Below, in pieces: positions 53,190 to 64,000 of a DNA stretch of 64,000 nt. The position numbers were made by a program, and so were the translations under genes. Each line of letters starts with the position of its first letter. Positions within the stretch are counted from its first letter, which is position 1. The stretch is from Acanthosepion esculentum (taxonomy: Eukaryota > Mollusca > Cephalopoda > Sepiida > Sepiidae), in contig OZ038517.1 in assembly GCA_964036315.1 (NCBI GenBank), forward strand, positions 16,311,713 to 16,375,712. The letters are read 5' to 3'. The notes beneath the pieces were generated by a model, which saw only the letters and a program-made list of their open reading frames with translations, had not been told where the DNA came from and did no database searches.

Positions 53190-55059
53190 TGGCCAGAGGG
53201 TTGGGATAAAAAGCATCAATAATAAGATGGAATCAAACTAGTAATAAAATAATAGGAATAATGAAGAGTGGATCTGGCCAGAGGGTTGGGATAAAAAGCA
53301 TCAATAATAAGATGGAATCAAACTAGTAATAAAATAATAGGAATAATGAAGAGTGGATCTGGCCAGAGGGTTGGGATAAAAAGCATCAATAATAAGATGG
53401 AATCAAACTAGTAATAAAATAATAGGAATAATGAAGAGTGGATCTGGCCAGAGGGTTGGGATAAAAACCATCAATAATAAGATGGAATCAAACTAGTAAT
53501 AAAATAATAGGAATAATAAAGAGTGGATATGGCCAGAGGGTTGGGATAAAAAGCATCAATAATAAGATGGAATCAAACTAGTAATAAAATAATAGGAATA
53601 ATGAAGAGTGGATCTGGCCAGAGGGTTGGGATAAAAAGCATCAATAATAAGATGGAATCAAACTAGTAATAAAATAATAGGAATAATGAAGAGTGGATCT
53701 GGCCAGAGGGTTGGGATAAAAAGCATCAATAATAAGATGGAATCAAACTAGTAATAAAATAATAGGAATAATGAAGAGTGGATCTGGCCAGAGGGTTGGG
53801 ATAAAAAGCATCAATAATAAGATGGAATCAAACTAGTAATAAAATAATAGGAATAATGAAGAGTGGATCTGGCCAGAGGGTTGGGATAAAAACCATCAAT
53901 AATAAGATGGAATCAAACTAGTAATAAAATAATAGGAATAATAAAGAGTGGATATGGCCAGAGGGTTGGGATAAAAAGCATCAATAATAAGATGGAATCA
54001 AACTAGTAATAAAATAATAGGAATAATGAAGAGTGGATCTGGCCAGAGGGTTGGGATAAAAACCATCAATAATAAGATGGAATCAAACTAGTAATAAAAT
54101 AATAGGAATAATGAAGAGTGGATCTGGCCAGAGGGTTGGGATAAAAACCATCAATAATAAGATGGAATCAAACTAGTAATAAAATAATAGGAATAATAAA
54201 GAGTGGATATGGCCAGAGGGTTGGGATAAAAAGCATCAATAATAAGATGGAATCAAACTAGTAATAAAATAATAGGAATAATGAAGAGTGGATCTGGCCA
54301 GAGGGTTGGGATAAAAAGGATCAATAATAAGATGGAATCAAACTAGTAATAAAATAATAGGAATAATGAAGAGTGGATCTGGCCAGAGGGTTGGGATAAA
54401 AACCATCAATAATAAGATGGAATCAAACTAGTAATAAAATAATAGGAATAATAAAGAGTGGATATGGCCAGAGGGTTGGGATAAAAAGCATCAATAATAA
54501 GATGGAATCAAACTAGTAATAAAATAATAGGAATAATGAAGAGTGGATCTGGCCAGAGGGTTGGGATAAAAAGCATCAATAATAAGATGGAATCAAACTA
54601 GTAATAAAATAATAGGAATAATGAAGAGTGGATCTGGCCAGAGGGTTGGGATAAAAACCATCAATAATAAGATGGATTCAAACTAGTAATAAAATAATAG
54701 GAATAATAAAGAGTGGATATGGCCAGAGGGTTGGGATAAAAACCATCAATAATAAGATGGAATCAAACTAGTAATAAAATAATAGGAATAATGAAGAGTG
54801 GATCTGGCCAGAGGGTTGGGATAAAAAGCATCAATAATAAGATGGAATCAAACTAGTAATAAAATAATAGGAATAATGAAGAGTGGATCTGGCCAGAGGG
54901 TTGGGATAAAAAGCATCAATAATAAGATGGAATCAAACTAGTAATAAAATAATAGGAATAATGAAGAGTGGATCTGGCCAGAGGGTTGGGATAAAAACCA
55001 TCAATAATAAGATGGAATCAAACTAGTAATAAAATAATAGGAATAATAAAGAGTGGATA
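53190..55059. repeat. 22-monomer (1,870 bp) tandem duplication, unit 1
   Basis: Triple-variant monomers (C5 + A55 + A66, seen as AATAAAGAGTGGATAT) end at 53520, 53945, 54200, 54455, 54710 and 55050. All recur 1,870 bp later, as do the private changes AAAAAGGATC at 54320 and GATGGATTCA at 54671. The left edge lies between 53190 and 53460, where monomers are too alike to place it better. Confidence 0.93.
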
Positions 55060-57110
55060 TGGCCAGAGGGTTGGGATAAAAAGCATCAATAATAAGATGG
55101 AATCAAACTAGTAATAAAATAATAGGAATAATGAAGAGTGGATCTGGCCAGAGGGTTGGGATAAAAAGCATCAATAATAAGATGGAATCAAACTAGTAAT
55201 AAAATAATAGGAATAATGAAGAGTGGATCTGGCCAGAGGGTTGGGATAAAAAGCATCAATAATAAGATGGAATCAAACTAGTAATAAAATAATAGGAATA
55301 ATGAAGAGTGGATCTGGCCAGAGGGTTGGGATAAAAACCATCAATAATAAGATGGAATCAAACTAGTAATAAAATAATAGGAATAATAAAGAGTGGATAT
55401 GGCCAGAGGGTTGGGATAAAAAGCATCAATAATAAGATGGAATCAAACTAGTAATAAAATAATAGGAATAATGAAGAGTGGATCTGGCCAGAGGGTTGGG
55501 ATAAAAAGCATCAATAATAAGATGGAATCAAACTAGTAATAAAATAATAGGAATAATGAAGAGTGGATCTGGCCAGAGGGTTGGGATAAAAAGCATCAAT
55601 AATAAGATGGAATCAAACTAGTAATAAAATAATAGGAATAATGAAGAGTGGATCTGGCCAGAGGGTTGGGATAAAAAGCATCAATAATAAGATGGAATCA
55701 AACTAGTAATAAAATAATAGGAATAATGAAGAGTGGATCTGGCCAGAGGGTTGGGATAAAAACCATCAATAATAAGATGGAATCAAACTAGTAATAAAAT
55801 AATAGGAATAATAAAGAGTGGATATGGCCAGAGGGTTGGGATAAAAAGCATCAATAATAAGATGGAATCAAACTAGTAATAAAATAATAGGAATAATGAA
55901 GAGTGGATCTGGCCAGAGGGTTGGGATAAAAACCATCAATAATAAGATGGAATCAAACTAGTAATAAAATAATAGGAATAATGAAGAGTGGATCTGGCCA
56001 GAGGGTTGGGATAAAAACCATCAATAATAAGATGGAATCAAACTAGTAATAAAATAATAGGAATAATAAAGAGTGGATATGGCCAGAGGGTTGGGATAAA
56101 AAGCATCAATAATAAGATGGAATCAAACTAGTAATAAAATAATAGGAATAATGAAGAGTGGATCTGGCCAGAGGGTTGGGATAAAAAGGATCAATAATAA
56201 GATGGAATCAAACTAGTAATAAAATAATAGGAATAATGAAGAGTGGATCTGGCCAGAGGGTTGGGATAAAAACCATCAATAATAAGATGGAATCAAACTA
56301 GTAATAAAATAATAGGAATAATAAAGAGTGGATATGGCCAGAGGGTTGGGATAAAAAGCATCAATAATAAGATGGAATCAAACTAGTAATAAAATAATAG
56401 GAATAATGAAGAGTGGATCTGGCCAGAGGGTTGGGATAAAAAGCATCAATAATAAGATGGAATCAAACTAGTAATAAAATAATAGGAATAATGAAGAGTG
56501 GATCTGGCCAGAGGGTTGGGATAAAAACCATCAATAATAAGATGGATTCAAACTAGTAATAAAATAATAGGAATAATAAAGAGTGGATATGGCCAGAGGG
56601 TTGGGATAAAAACCATCAATAATAAGATGGAATCAAACTAGTAATAAAATAATAGGAATAATGAAGAGTGGATCTGGCCAGAGGGTTGGGATAAAAAGCA
56701 TCAATAATAAGATGGAATCAAACTAGTAATAAAATAATAGGAATAATGAAGAGTGGATCTGGCCAGAGGGTTGGGATAAAAAGCATCAATAATAAGATGG
56801 AATCAAACTAGTAATAAAATAATAGGAATAATGAAGAGTGGATCTGGCCAGAGGGTTGGGATAAAAACCATCAATAATAAGATGGAATCAAACTAGTAAT
56901 AAAATAATAGGAATAATAAAGAGTGGATATGGCCAGAGGGTTGGGATAAAAAGCATCAATAATAAGATGGAATCAAACTAGTAATAAAATAATAGGAATA
57001 ATGAAGAGTGGATCTGGCCAGAGGGTTGGGATAAAAAGCATCAATAATAAGATGGAATCAAACTAGTAATAAAATAATAGGAATAATGAAGAGTGGATCT
57101 GGCCAGAGGG
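55060..57110. repeat. 22-monomer tandem duplication, unit 2 plus overlap
   Basis: The triple-variant monomers ending at 55390, 55815, 56070, 56325, 56580 and 56920, with AAAAAGGATC at 56190 and GATGGATTCA at 56541, reproduce unit 1 at 1,870 bp. I found no difference between the units when I compared the marker monomers. Identity ends at about 57110, where a phase-5 C monomer faces a phase-5 G monomer at 55241. Confidence 0.93.
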
Positions 57111-58500
57111 TTGGGATAAAAACCATCAATAATAAGATGGAATCAAACTAGTAATAAAATAATAGGAATAATAAAGAGTGGATATGGCCAGAGGGTTGGG
57201 ATAAAAAGCATCAATAATAAGATGGAATCAAACTAGTAATAAAATAATAGGAATAATGAAGAGTGGATCTGGCCAGAGGGTTGGGATAAAAAGCATCAAT
57301 AATAAGATGGAATCAAACTAGTAATAAAATAATAGGAATAATGAAGAGTGGATCTGGCCAGAGGGTTGGGATAAAAACCATCAATAATAAGATGGAATCA
57401 AACTAGTAATAAAATAATAGGAATAATAAAGAGTGGATATGGCCAGAGGGTTGGGATAAAAAGCATCAATAATAAGATGGAATCAAACTAGTAATAAAAT
57501 AATAGGAATAATGAAGAGTGGATCTGGCCAGAGGGTTGGGATAAAAAGCATCAATAATAAGATGGAATCAAACTAGTAATAAAATAATAGGAATAATGAA
57601 GAGTGGATCTGGCCAGAGGGTTGGGATAAAAACCATCAATAATAAGATGGATTCAAACTAGTAATAAAATAATAGGAATAATAAAGAGTGGATATGGCCA
57701 GAGGGTTGGGATAAAAAGCATCAATAATAAGATGGAATCAAACTAGTAATAAAATAATAGGAATAATGAAGAGTGGATCTGGCCAGAGGGTTGGGATAAA
57801 AAGCATCAATAATAAGATGGAATCAAACTAGTAATAAAATAATAGGAATAATGAAGAGTGGATCTGGCCAGAGGGTTGGGATAAAAACCATCAATAATAA
57901 GATGGAATCAAACTAGTAATAAAATAATAGGAATAATAAAGAGTGGATATGGCCAGAGGGTTGGGATAAAAAGCATCAATAATAAGATGGAATCAAACTA
58001 GTAATAAAATAATAGGAATAATGAAGAGTGGATCTGGCCAGAGGGTTGGGATAAAAAGCATCAATAATAAGATGGAATCAAACTAGTAATAAAATAATAG
58101 GAATAATGAAGAGTGGATCTGGCCAGAGGGTTGGGATAAAAAGCATCAATAATAAGATGGAATCAAACTAGTAATAAAATAATAGGAATAATGAAGAGTG
58201 GATCTGGCCAGAGGGTTGGGATAAAAAGCATCAATAATAAGATGGAATCAAACTAGTAATAAAATAATAGGAATAATGAAGAGTGGATCTGGCCAGAGGG
58301 TTGGGATAAAAAGCATCAATAATAAGATGGAATCAAACTAGTAATAAAATAATAGGAATAATGAAGAGTGGATCTGGCCAGAGGGTTGGGATAAAAACCA
58401 TCAATAATAAGATGGAATCAAACTAGTAATAAAATAATAGGAATAATAAAGAGTGGATATGGCCAGAGGGTTGGGATAAAAAGCATCAATAATAAGATGG
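57111..58500. repeat. Three-monomer periodicity of the triple-variant monomer
   Basis: Triple-variant monomers continue at 57175, 57430, 57685, 57940 and 58450. Over the whole 53.5-58.45 kb stretch, 10 of the 16 gaps are exactly three monomers (255 bp). GATGGATTCA appears once more at 57646, 13 monomers after 56541. All monomers here have T at phase 42. Confidence 0.88.
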
Positions 58501-60773
58501 AATCAAACTAGTAATAAAATAATAGGAATAATGAAGAGTGGATCTGGCCAGAGGGTTGGGATAAAAACCATCAATAATAAGATGGAATGAAACTAGTAAT
58601 AAAATAATAGGAATAATGAAGAGTGGATCTGGCCAGAGGGTTGGGATAAAAAGCATCAATAATAAGATGGAATCAAACTAGTAATAAAATAATAGGAATA
58701 ATGAAGAGTGGATATGGCCAGAGGGTTGGGATAAAAAGCATCAATAATAAGATGGAATGAAACTAGTAATAAAATAATAGGAATAATGAAGAGTGGATCT
58801 GGCCAGAGGGTTGGGATAAAAAGCATCAATAATAAGATGGAATGAAACTAGTAATAAAATAATAGGAATAATGAAGAGTGGATCTGGCCAGAGGGTTGGG
58901 ATAAAAAGCATCAATAATAAGATGGAATGAAACTAGTAATAAAATAATAGGAATAATGAAGAGTGGATCTGGCCAGAGGGTTGGGATAAAAAGCATCAAT
59001 AATAAGATGGAATGAAACTAGTAATAAAATAATAGGAATAATGAAGAGTGGATCTGGCCAGAGGGTTGGGATAAAAACCATCAATAATAAGATGGAATCA
59101 AAATAGTAATAAAATAATAGGAATAATGAAGAGTGGATCTGGCCAGAGGGTTGGGATAAAAAGCATCAATAATAAGATGGAATCAAACTAGTAATAAAAT
59201 AATAGGAATAATGAAGAGTGGATCTGGCCAGAGGGTTGGGATAAAAAGCATCAATAATAAGATGGAATCAAACTAGTAATAAAATAATAGGAATAATGAA
59301 GAGTGGATCTGGCCAGAGGGTTGGGATAAAAAGCATCAATAATAAGATGGAATCAAACTAGTAATAAAATAATAGGAATAATGAAGAGTGGATCTGGCCA
59401 GAGGGTTGGGATAAAAAGCATCAATAATAAGAGGGAATCAAACTAGTAATAAAATAATAGGAATAATGAAGAGTGGATCTAGCCAGAGAGTTGGGATAAA
59501 AAGCATCAATAATAAGATGGAATAAAACTAGTAATAAAATAATAGGAATAATGAAGAGTGGATCTGGCCAGAGGGTTGGGATAAAAACCATCAATAATAA
59601 GATGGAATGAAACTAGTAATAAAATAATAGGAATAATGAAGAGTGGATCTGGCCAGAGGGTTGGGATAAAAAGCATCAATAATAAGATGGAATCAAACTA
59701 GTAATAAAATAATAGGAATAATGAAGAGTGGATCTGGCCAGAGGGTTGGGATAAAAACCATCAATAATAAGATGGAATCAAACTAGTAATAAAATAATAG
59801 GAATAATGAAGAGTGGATCTGGCCACAGGGTTGGGATAAAAAGCATCAATAATAAGATGGAATGAAACTAGTAATAAAATAATAGGAATAATGAAGAGTG
59901 GATCTGGCCAGAGGGTTGGGATAAAAAGCATCAATAATAAGATGGAATCAAACTAGTAATAAAATAATAGGAATAATGAAGAGTGGATCTGGCCAGAGGG
60001 TTGGGATAAAAAGCATCAATAATAAGATGGAATGAAACTAGTAATAAAACAATAGGAATAATGAAGAGTGGATCTGGCCAGAGGGTTGGGATAAAAAGCA
60101 TCAATAATAAGATGGAATCAAACTAGTAATAAAATAATAGGAATAATGAAGAGTGGATCTGGCCAGAGGGTTGGGATAAAAACCATCAATAATAAGATGG
60201 AATCAAACTAGTAATAAAATAATAGGAATAATGAAGAGTGGATCTGGCCAGAGGGTTGGGATAAAAAGCATCAATAATAAGATGGAATGAAACTAGTAAT
60301 AAAATAATAGGAATAATGAAGAGTGGATTTGGCCAGAGGGTTGGGATAAAAAGCATCAATAATAAGATGGAATCAAACTAGTAATAAAATAATAGGAATA
60401 ATGAAGAGTGGATCTGGCCAGAGGGTTGAGATAAAAACCATCAATAATAAGATGGAATCAAACTAGTAATAAAATAATAGGAATAATGAAGAGTGGATCT
60501 GGCCAGAGGGTTGGGATAAAAAGCATCAATAATAAGATGGAATGAAACTAGTAATAAAATGATAGGAATAATGAAGAGTGGATCTGGCCAGAGGGTTGGG
60601 ATAAAAAGCATCAATAATAAGATGGAATCAAACTAGTAATAAAATAATAGGAATAATGAAGAGTGGATCTGGCCAGAGGGTTGGGATAAAAACCATCAAT
60701 AATAAGATGGAATGAAACTAGTAATAAAACAATAGGAATAATGAAGAGTGGATCTGGCCAGAGGGTTGGGATA
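58501..60773. repeat. Ordinary satellite with T42 monomers and a shared rare pair
   Basis: This is mixed C26/G26 satellite, nearly all T42, without an obvious higher-order period. At 58711 there is a monomer with A66 but without A55 or C5, a partial form of the triple-variant type. At 59431 GAGGGAATC is followed 46 bp later by GATCTAGCC, the same rare pair as at 34610/34656. Confidence 0.75.
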
Positions 60774-60859
60774 AAAAGCATCAATAATAAGATGGAATGA
60801 AACTAGTAATAAAACAATAGGAATAATGAAGAGTGAGATCTGGCCAGGGGGTTGGGATA
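60774..60859. repeat. 86-bp monomer with GAGTGAGATC insertion, second copy
   Basis: It shares the extra A and the CCAGGGGG change with 52698-52783, 8,076 bp (95x85+1) upstream. The surrounding monomers do not match between the two sites. Confidence 0.9.
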
Positions 60860-62049
60860 AAAAGCATCAATAATAAGATGGAATGAAACTAGTAATAAAA
60901 CAATAGGAATAATGAAGAGTGGATCTGGCCAGAGGGTTGGGATAAAAAGCATCAATAATAAGATGGAATGAAACTAGTAATAAAATAATAGGAATAATGA
61001 AGAGTGGATCTGGCCAGAGGGTTGGGATAAAAAGCATCAATAATAAGATGGAATGAAACTAGTAATAAAACAATAGGAATAATGAAGAGTGGATCTGGCC
61101 TGAGGGTTGGGATAAAAAGCATCAATAATAAGATGGAATCAAACTAGTAATAAAATATTAGGAATAATGAAGAGTGGATCTGGCCAGAGGGTTGGGATAA
61201 AAAGCATCAATAATAAGATGGAATGAAACTAGTAATAAAATAATAGGAATAATGAAGAGTGGATCTGGCCAGAGGGTTGGGATAAAAAGCATCAATAATA
61301 AGATGGAATGAAACTAGTAATAAAACAATAGGAATAATGAAGAGTGGATCTGGCCTGAGGGTTGGGATAAAAAGCATCAATAATAAGATGGAATCAAACT
61401 AGTAATAAAATAATAGGAATAATGAAGAGTGGATCTGGCCAGAGGGTTGGGATAAAAAGCATCAATAATAAGATGGAATCAAACTGGTAATAAAATAATA
61501 GGAATAATGAAGAGTGGATCTGGCCAGACGGTTGGGATAAAAAGCATCAATAATAAGATGGAATGAAACTAGTAATAAAATAATAGGAATAATGAAGAGT
61601 GGATCTGGCCAGAGGGTTGGGATAAAAAGCATCAATAATAAGATGGAATGAAACTAGTAATAAAATAATAGGAATAATGAAGAGTGGATCTGGCCAGACG
61701 GTTGGGATAAAAAGCATCAATAATAAGATGGAATCAAACTAGTAATAAAATAATAGGAATAATGAAGAGTGGATCTGGCCAGACGGTTGGGATAAAAAGC
61801 ATCAATAATAAGATGGAATGAAACTAGTAATAAAATAATAGGAATAATGAAGAGTGGATCTGGCCAGACGGTTGGGATAAAAAGCATCAATAATAAGATG
61901 GAATCAAACTAGTAATAAAATAATAGGAATAATGAAGAGTGGATCTGGCCAGAGGGTTGGGATAAAAAGCATCAATAATAAGATGGAATCAAACTAGTAA
62001 TAAAATAATAGGAATAATGAAGAGTGGATCTGGCCAGAGGGTTGGGATA
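60860..62049. repeat. Satellite segment with GCCTGAGGG and CAGACGGTT variants
   Basis: GCCTGAGGG at about 61099 and 61353 is spaced 3 monomers and the intervening G26/T42, G26/C42 order is the same in both. From about 61527 the G75C variant (CAGACGGTTGGG), which creates a CpG, alternates with the standard form at 2-monomer spacing at 61527, 61697, 61782 and 61867. Confidence 0.75.
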
Positions 62050-62470
62050 AAAACATCAATAATAAGATGGAATGAAACTAGTCATAAAATAATAGGAATA
62101 AGGAAGAGTGGATCTGGCCAGAGGGTTGGGATAAAAACATCAATAATAAGATGGAATGAAACTAGTAATAAAATAATAGGAATAATGAAGAGTGGATCTG
62201 GCCAGAGGGTTGGGATAAAAAGCATCAATAATAAGATGGAATCAAAGTAATAATAAAATAATAGGAATAATGAAGAGTGGATCTGGCCAGAGGGTTGGGA
62301 TAAAAACATCAATAATAAGATGGAATGAAACTAGTAATAAAATAATAGGAATAAGGAAGAGTGGATCTGGCCAGAGGGTTGGGATAAAAACATCAATAAT
62401 AAGATGGAATGAAACTAGTAATAAAATAATAGGAATAATGAAGAGTGGATCTGGCCAGAGGTTTGGGATA
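62050..62470. repeat. Cluster of four 84-bp monomers in a duplicated 3-mer
   Basis: Monomers at 62050, 62134, 62303 and 62387 lack the G of AAAAAGCATC (AAAAACATC) and are 84 bp long. The order 84-84-85 is copied at 253 bp. Since 84 = 3x28, the frame is kept across them and the + strand reads a 28-residue peptide repeat in two open frames (62017-62250 and 62270-62497), with the opposite strand open too (62082-62312, 62242-62481). This is the only place where the satellite is in frame with itself. No start context, signal or known domain supports translation. Confidence 0.9.
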
Positions 62471-64000
62471 AAAAGCATCAATAATAAGATGGAATGAAAC
62501 TAGTAATAAAATAATAGGAATAATGAAGAGTGGATCTGGCCAGAGGGTTGGGATAAAAAGCATCAATAATAAGATGGAATGAAACTAGTAATAAAATAAT
62601 AGGAATAATGAAGAGTGGATCTGGCCAGACGGTTGGGATAAAAAGCATCAATAATAAGATGGAATCAAAGTAGTAATAAAATAATAGGAATAATGAAGAG
62701 TGGATCTGGCCAGATGGTTGGGATAAAAAGCAACAATAATAAGATGGAATGAAACTAGTAATAAAATAATAGGAATAAGGAAGAGTGGATCTGGCCAGAG
62801 GGTTGGGATAAAAAGCATCAATAATAAGATGTAATCAAACTAGTAATAAAATAATAGGAATAATGAAGAGTGGATCTGGCCAGAGGGTTGGGATAAAAAG
62901 CAACAATAATAAGATGGAATGAAACTAGTAATAAAATAATTGGAATAAGGAAGAGTGGATCTGGCCAGAGGTTTGGGATAAAAAGCATCAATAATAAGAT
63001 GTAATCAAACTAGTAATAAAATAATAGGAATAATGAAGAGTGGATCTGGCCAGACGGTTGGGATAAAAAGCAACAATAATAAGATGGAATCAAAGTAGTA
63101 ATAAAATAATAGGAATAATGAAGAGTGGATCTGGCCAGACGGTTGGTATAAAAAGCATCAATAATAAGATGGAATCAAACTAGTAATAAAATAATAGGAA
63201 TAATGAAGAGTTGATCTGGCCAGACGGTTGGGATAAAAAGCATCAATAATAAGATGGAATGGAACTAGTAATAAAATAATAGGAATAAGGAAGAGTGGAC
63301 CTGGCCAGAGGGTTGTGATAAAATGCATCAATAATAAGATGGAATGAAACTAGTAATAAAATAAGAGGAATAATGAAGAGTGGATCTGGCCAGAGGGTTG
63401 GGATAAAAAGCATCAATAATAAGATGTAATCAAACTAGTAATAAAATAATAGGAATAATGAAGAGTGGATCTGGCCAGACGGTTGGGATAAAAAGCAACA
63501 ATAATAAGATGGAATGAAACTAGTAATAAAATAATAGGTATAAGGAAGAGTGGATCTGGCCAGAGGGTTGGGAAAAAAGCATCAATAATAAGATGGAATG
63601 AAACTAGTAATAAAATAATAGGAATAATGAAGAGTGGATCTCGCCAGACGGTTGGGATAAAAAGCATCAATAATAAGATGGAATCAAAGTAGTAATAAAA
63701 TAATAGGAATAATGAAGAGTGGATCTGGCCAGATGGTTGGGATAAAAAGCAACAATAATAAGATGGAATGAAACTAGTAATAAAATAATAGGAATAAGGA
63801 AGAGTGGATCTGGCCAGAGGGTTGGGATAAAAAGCATCAATAATAAGATGGAATCAAACTAGTAATAAAATAATAGGAATAATGAAGAGTGGATCTGGCC
63901 AGACGGTTGGGATAAAAAGCATCAATAATAAGATGGAATGAAACTAGTAATAAAACAATAGGAATAATGAAGAGTGGATCTGGCCAGAGGGTAGGGATAA
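62471..64000. repeat. Most variable segment of the array
   Basis: Monomers here carry more private or semi-private changes than elsewhere: CAACAATAAT (phase 8 A) at about 62732, 62902, 63071, 63497 and 63751, GATGTAATC at about 62830, 63000 and 63425, CAGACGG or CAGATGG, AAAGTAG, AAGGAAGAG, CTCGCCAGACGG near 63640, and GGGTAGGG at the end. A 2-monomer order (CAACAATAAT, then GATGTAATC) is visible from 62.7 kb. The monomer 63491-63574 is 84 bp long (T lost in GGGAAAAAAGC). Confidence 0.85.

Larger units (their letters stand above)
1..64000. repeat. 85-bp satellite DNA array, 753 tandem monomers, fills the window
   Basis: The same 85-bp unit recurs head to tail from the first to the last base with no reversal and no foreign insertion. 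Phase bookkeeping with ten 1-nt deletions and four 1-nt insertions closes exactly at 753 monomers plus one base. Adjacent monomers usually differ at 0-3 positions. Composition is about 33% GC; the + strand is purine-rich and G exceeds C about threefold. I looked for unique sequence, genes, RNA genes, transposon ends and telomere-type repeats and saw none, so every stretch without a separate entry is more of this satellite. Arrays of this purity and length are typical of eukaryotic centromeric or other constitutive heterochromatin; that placement is inference. Neither end of the array is reached, so its true length is unknown. Confidence 0.99.

Noticed and set aside
62017..62497. Plus-strand open frames of 75-77 codons with a 28-residue repeat
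   Set aside because: They arise only because four monomers are 84 bp long. No promoter, start context or domain; kept as a finding and not as a gene.
1..64000. CRISPR array
   Set aside because: The units abut with no variable spacers; differences are point changes shared among copies, not unique spacers. There are no cas genes.
1..64000. CENP-B box or telomere repeat
   Set aside because: The CENP-B box needs CpG-containing TTCG and CGGG cores, absent from a CpG-free monomer. GGGTTGGGAT resembles a telomere motif for a few bases only and occurs once per 85 bp.
1..64000. Transposable element or tandem gene family (rRNA, 5S, histone, tRNA)
   Set aside because: No terminal repeats, target-site duplications, poly-A tail or reverse transcriptase remnant; the 85-bp unit has no tRNA A/B box or rRNA similarity that I can recognise.
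1..64000. Species identification from the satellite
   Set aside because: I do not recognise the monomer; naming a clade would be a guess. Only a eukaryotic origin is supported, by the size and purity of the array.

Overview
The whole window is one uninterrupted head-to-tail satellite DNA array with an 85-bp monomer. Nothing else is present: no unique sequence, gene, RNA gene, transposon, spacer or array edge. Walking the repeat phase from base 1 to base 64000, I find ten 1-nt deletions and four 1-nt insertions. Adding back the net loss of 6 nt gives (63,999+6)/85 = 753.0, so the window holds 753 monomers plus 1 nt, all in the same orientation. Phase 1 is defined here as the first A of AAAAGCATC; monomer 171-255 is a clean consensus copy. 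The consensus is about 33% GC and has strong strand asymmetry: by my count the + strand has A39, G21, T18 and C7, so it is 71% purine. It has no CpG. Two palindromes recur in every monomer: ACTAGT (phases 29-34) and TCTGGCCAGA (phases 65-74).

A pure 64-kb satellite of this kind points to a eukaryotic genome, in centromeric, pericentromeric, subtelomeric or other heterochromatin, and probably to a long-read assembly. I do not recognise this satellite family and cannot name the species from sequence alone.

The information lies in the pattern of variants. Most monomers differ from consensus at only 0-3 sites. Four sites carry most of the variation: phase 5 (G/C), phase 26 (C/G/A), phase 42 (T/C) and phase 54 (T/G). 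Rare linked variants act as barcodes and reveal nested segmental duplications, each a whole number of monomers long. Layout: 0.3-0.7 kb recurs at 6.2-6.6 kb (69-mer offset); 3.4-5.8 kb has 9-, 7- and 11-mer spacing; 8.3-10 kb has a 10-mer; 10.4-18.6 kb is a composite of 8-mer and 14/15-mer blocks, with a 43-mer (3,655 bp) tandem duplication; 19-23.5 kb has a 32-mer (2,720 bp) and a 10-mer; 24.0-25.2 kb is a run of identical monomers; 25.6-26.6 kb has a 6-mer; 28.5-36.9 kb is a nest of 27-, 25-, 14- and 9-mers; 36.9-40 kb has a 29-mer; 40.5-43.1 kb has a 17/18-mer; 44.5-49.5 kb is a domain rich in the phase-54 G variant; 49.7-50.4 kb has a 3-mer; 53.2-57.1 kb has a 22-mer (1,870 bp) carrying a triple-variant monomer type; 62-64 kb is the most disordered part and contains a cluster of 84-bp monomers.

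Open reading frames in the window (at most 114 codons) are by-products of the repeat. Since 85 = 3x28+1, each frame cycles through all three monomer frames every 255 bp. The only unusually long frames occur where an 84- or 86-bp monomer changes that cycle. I annotate no protein-coding gene.
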